From assembly GCA_016200135.1 (NCBI GenBank), contig JACQFI010000076.1:1-34503 (forward strand): 34,503 nucleotides of DNA, given 5' to 3'. Positions 34,399 to 34,503 of this stretch are shown one piece after another (the stretch's first letter is position 1; every line of letters begins with the position of its first letter). The notes below the pieces were generated by a model. That model made no database searches. It was not told the DNA's origin and saw only the letters and a program-made list of their open reading frames with translations. The translations under genes were made by a program, and so were the position numbers. Source of the stretch: Planctomycetota bacterium (GTDB lineage Bacteria > Planctomycetota > SZUA-567 > H5-PLA8).

Positions 34399-34503
34399 AT
34401 GTCTTCAAGCGCGGAGCAGGCGGGGGCGTCGGTGTCGGGCCGGAAGCGGCTGGGGGAACTTGCGCTTGAGAAGGGGCTGATCTCGTCGCACCAGTTGACG
34501 GAC
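34399..34503 (+). CDS. N-terminal start of a GspE/PilB-type ATPase or related protein (partial)
   Basis: ATG 34399 has GGAG 7 nt upstream, and 35 codons run off the window edge. The segment RLGELALEKGLISSHQL matches the opening of the GspE/PilB/MshEN N-terminal domain (LGELLVEKGLIT..QL). That domain begins type II secretion and type IV pilus ATPases and also occurs in c-di-GMP-binding proteins. The catalytic part is beyond the window. It is divergent from the ABC operon, with 187 bp between. Confidence 0.65.
   Translation, partial: MSSSAEQAGASVSGRKRLGELALEKGLISSHQLTD

Overview
The window is GC-rich and gene-dense. It reads as a chromosomal segment of a bacterium from, or close to, the Planctomycetota or another member of the PVC or Hydrogenedentota-like groups. 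The pointers are a short membrane protein starting with the RFSLQTLL-type signal common in planctomycetes, a giant VIT/VWA/cyclase-like/TPR/DUF2135 protein, a GH42-like secreted enzyme with a trimerisation-type domain, a GntR/LacI chimeric regulator and heptameric short repeats. There is no 16S gene, tRNA, IS element or CRISPR array, so the phylum is an inference.

Positions 1-11010: the end of an ApbE-type flavin transferase is followed at once by a secreted TPR/FMN-binding protein carrying a flavinylation motif, a likely enzyme-substrate pair. Next come a small zinc-ribbon gene on the minus strand with its own terminator, an M42 metallopeptidase, and three minus-strand genes: a secreted unknown, a long protein ending in a PqqD-like domain, and an AT-richer membrane protein. 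The plus strand then carries a regular 8 x 40-residue PQQ-type propeller, a small conserved-looking unknown, a SpoIIE-type phosphatase, a MutM/Nei glycosylase and a NusG/RfaH-like antiterminator. Two intergenic tracts and one in-gene tract consist of imperfect 7-bp tandem repeats.

Positions 11181-17250: one 6-kb gene encodes a membrane-anchored protein with FecR-like, VIT, VWA, prenyltransferase/cyclase-like, TPR and DUF2135 parts. Its DUF2135 end is cut short, and what looks like the lost C-terminus lies out of frame immediately downstream.

Positions 17397-27112: a carbohydrate or organic-acid catabolism neighbourhood. It holds a secreted GH42-like glycosidase, two translationally coupled amidohydrolase-type TIM barrels, a GntR/LacI chimeric regulator (AraR-like layout), a secreted Kelch propeller and a secreted alpha/alpha-barrel-like protein. 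An 8-bp word, TAATACCA, occurs both in the promoter region of the amidohydrolases and in that of the regulator, a candidate shared operator.

Positions 27146-34211 (minus strand): a compact oligopeptide-type ABC importer operon, in the order binding lipoprotein, DppB-like permease, DppC-like permease, fused double ATPase. The binding protein has both a lipobox and a C-terminal membrane helix, and both permeases carry large extra domains, so this is an unusual version of the Dpp/Opp/Yej family. The window ends in the first 35 codons of a GspE/PilB-type ATPase or a related protein with that N-terminal domain.
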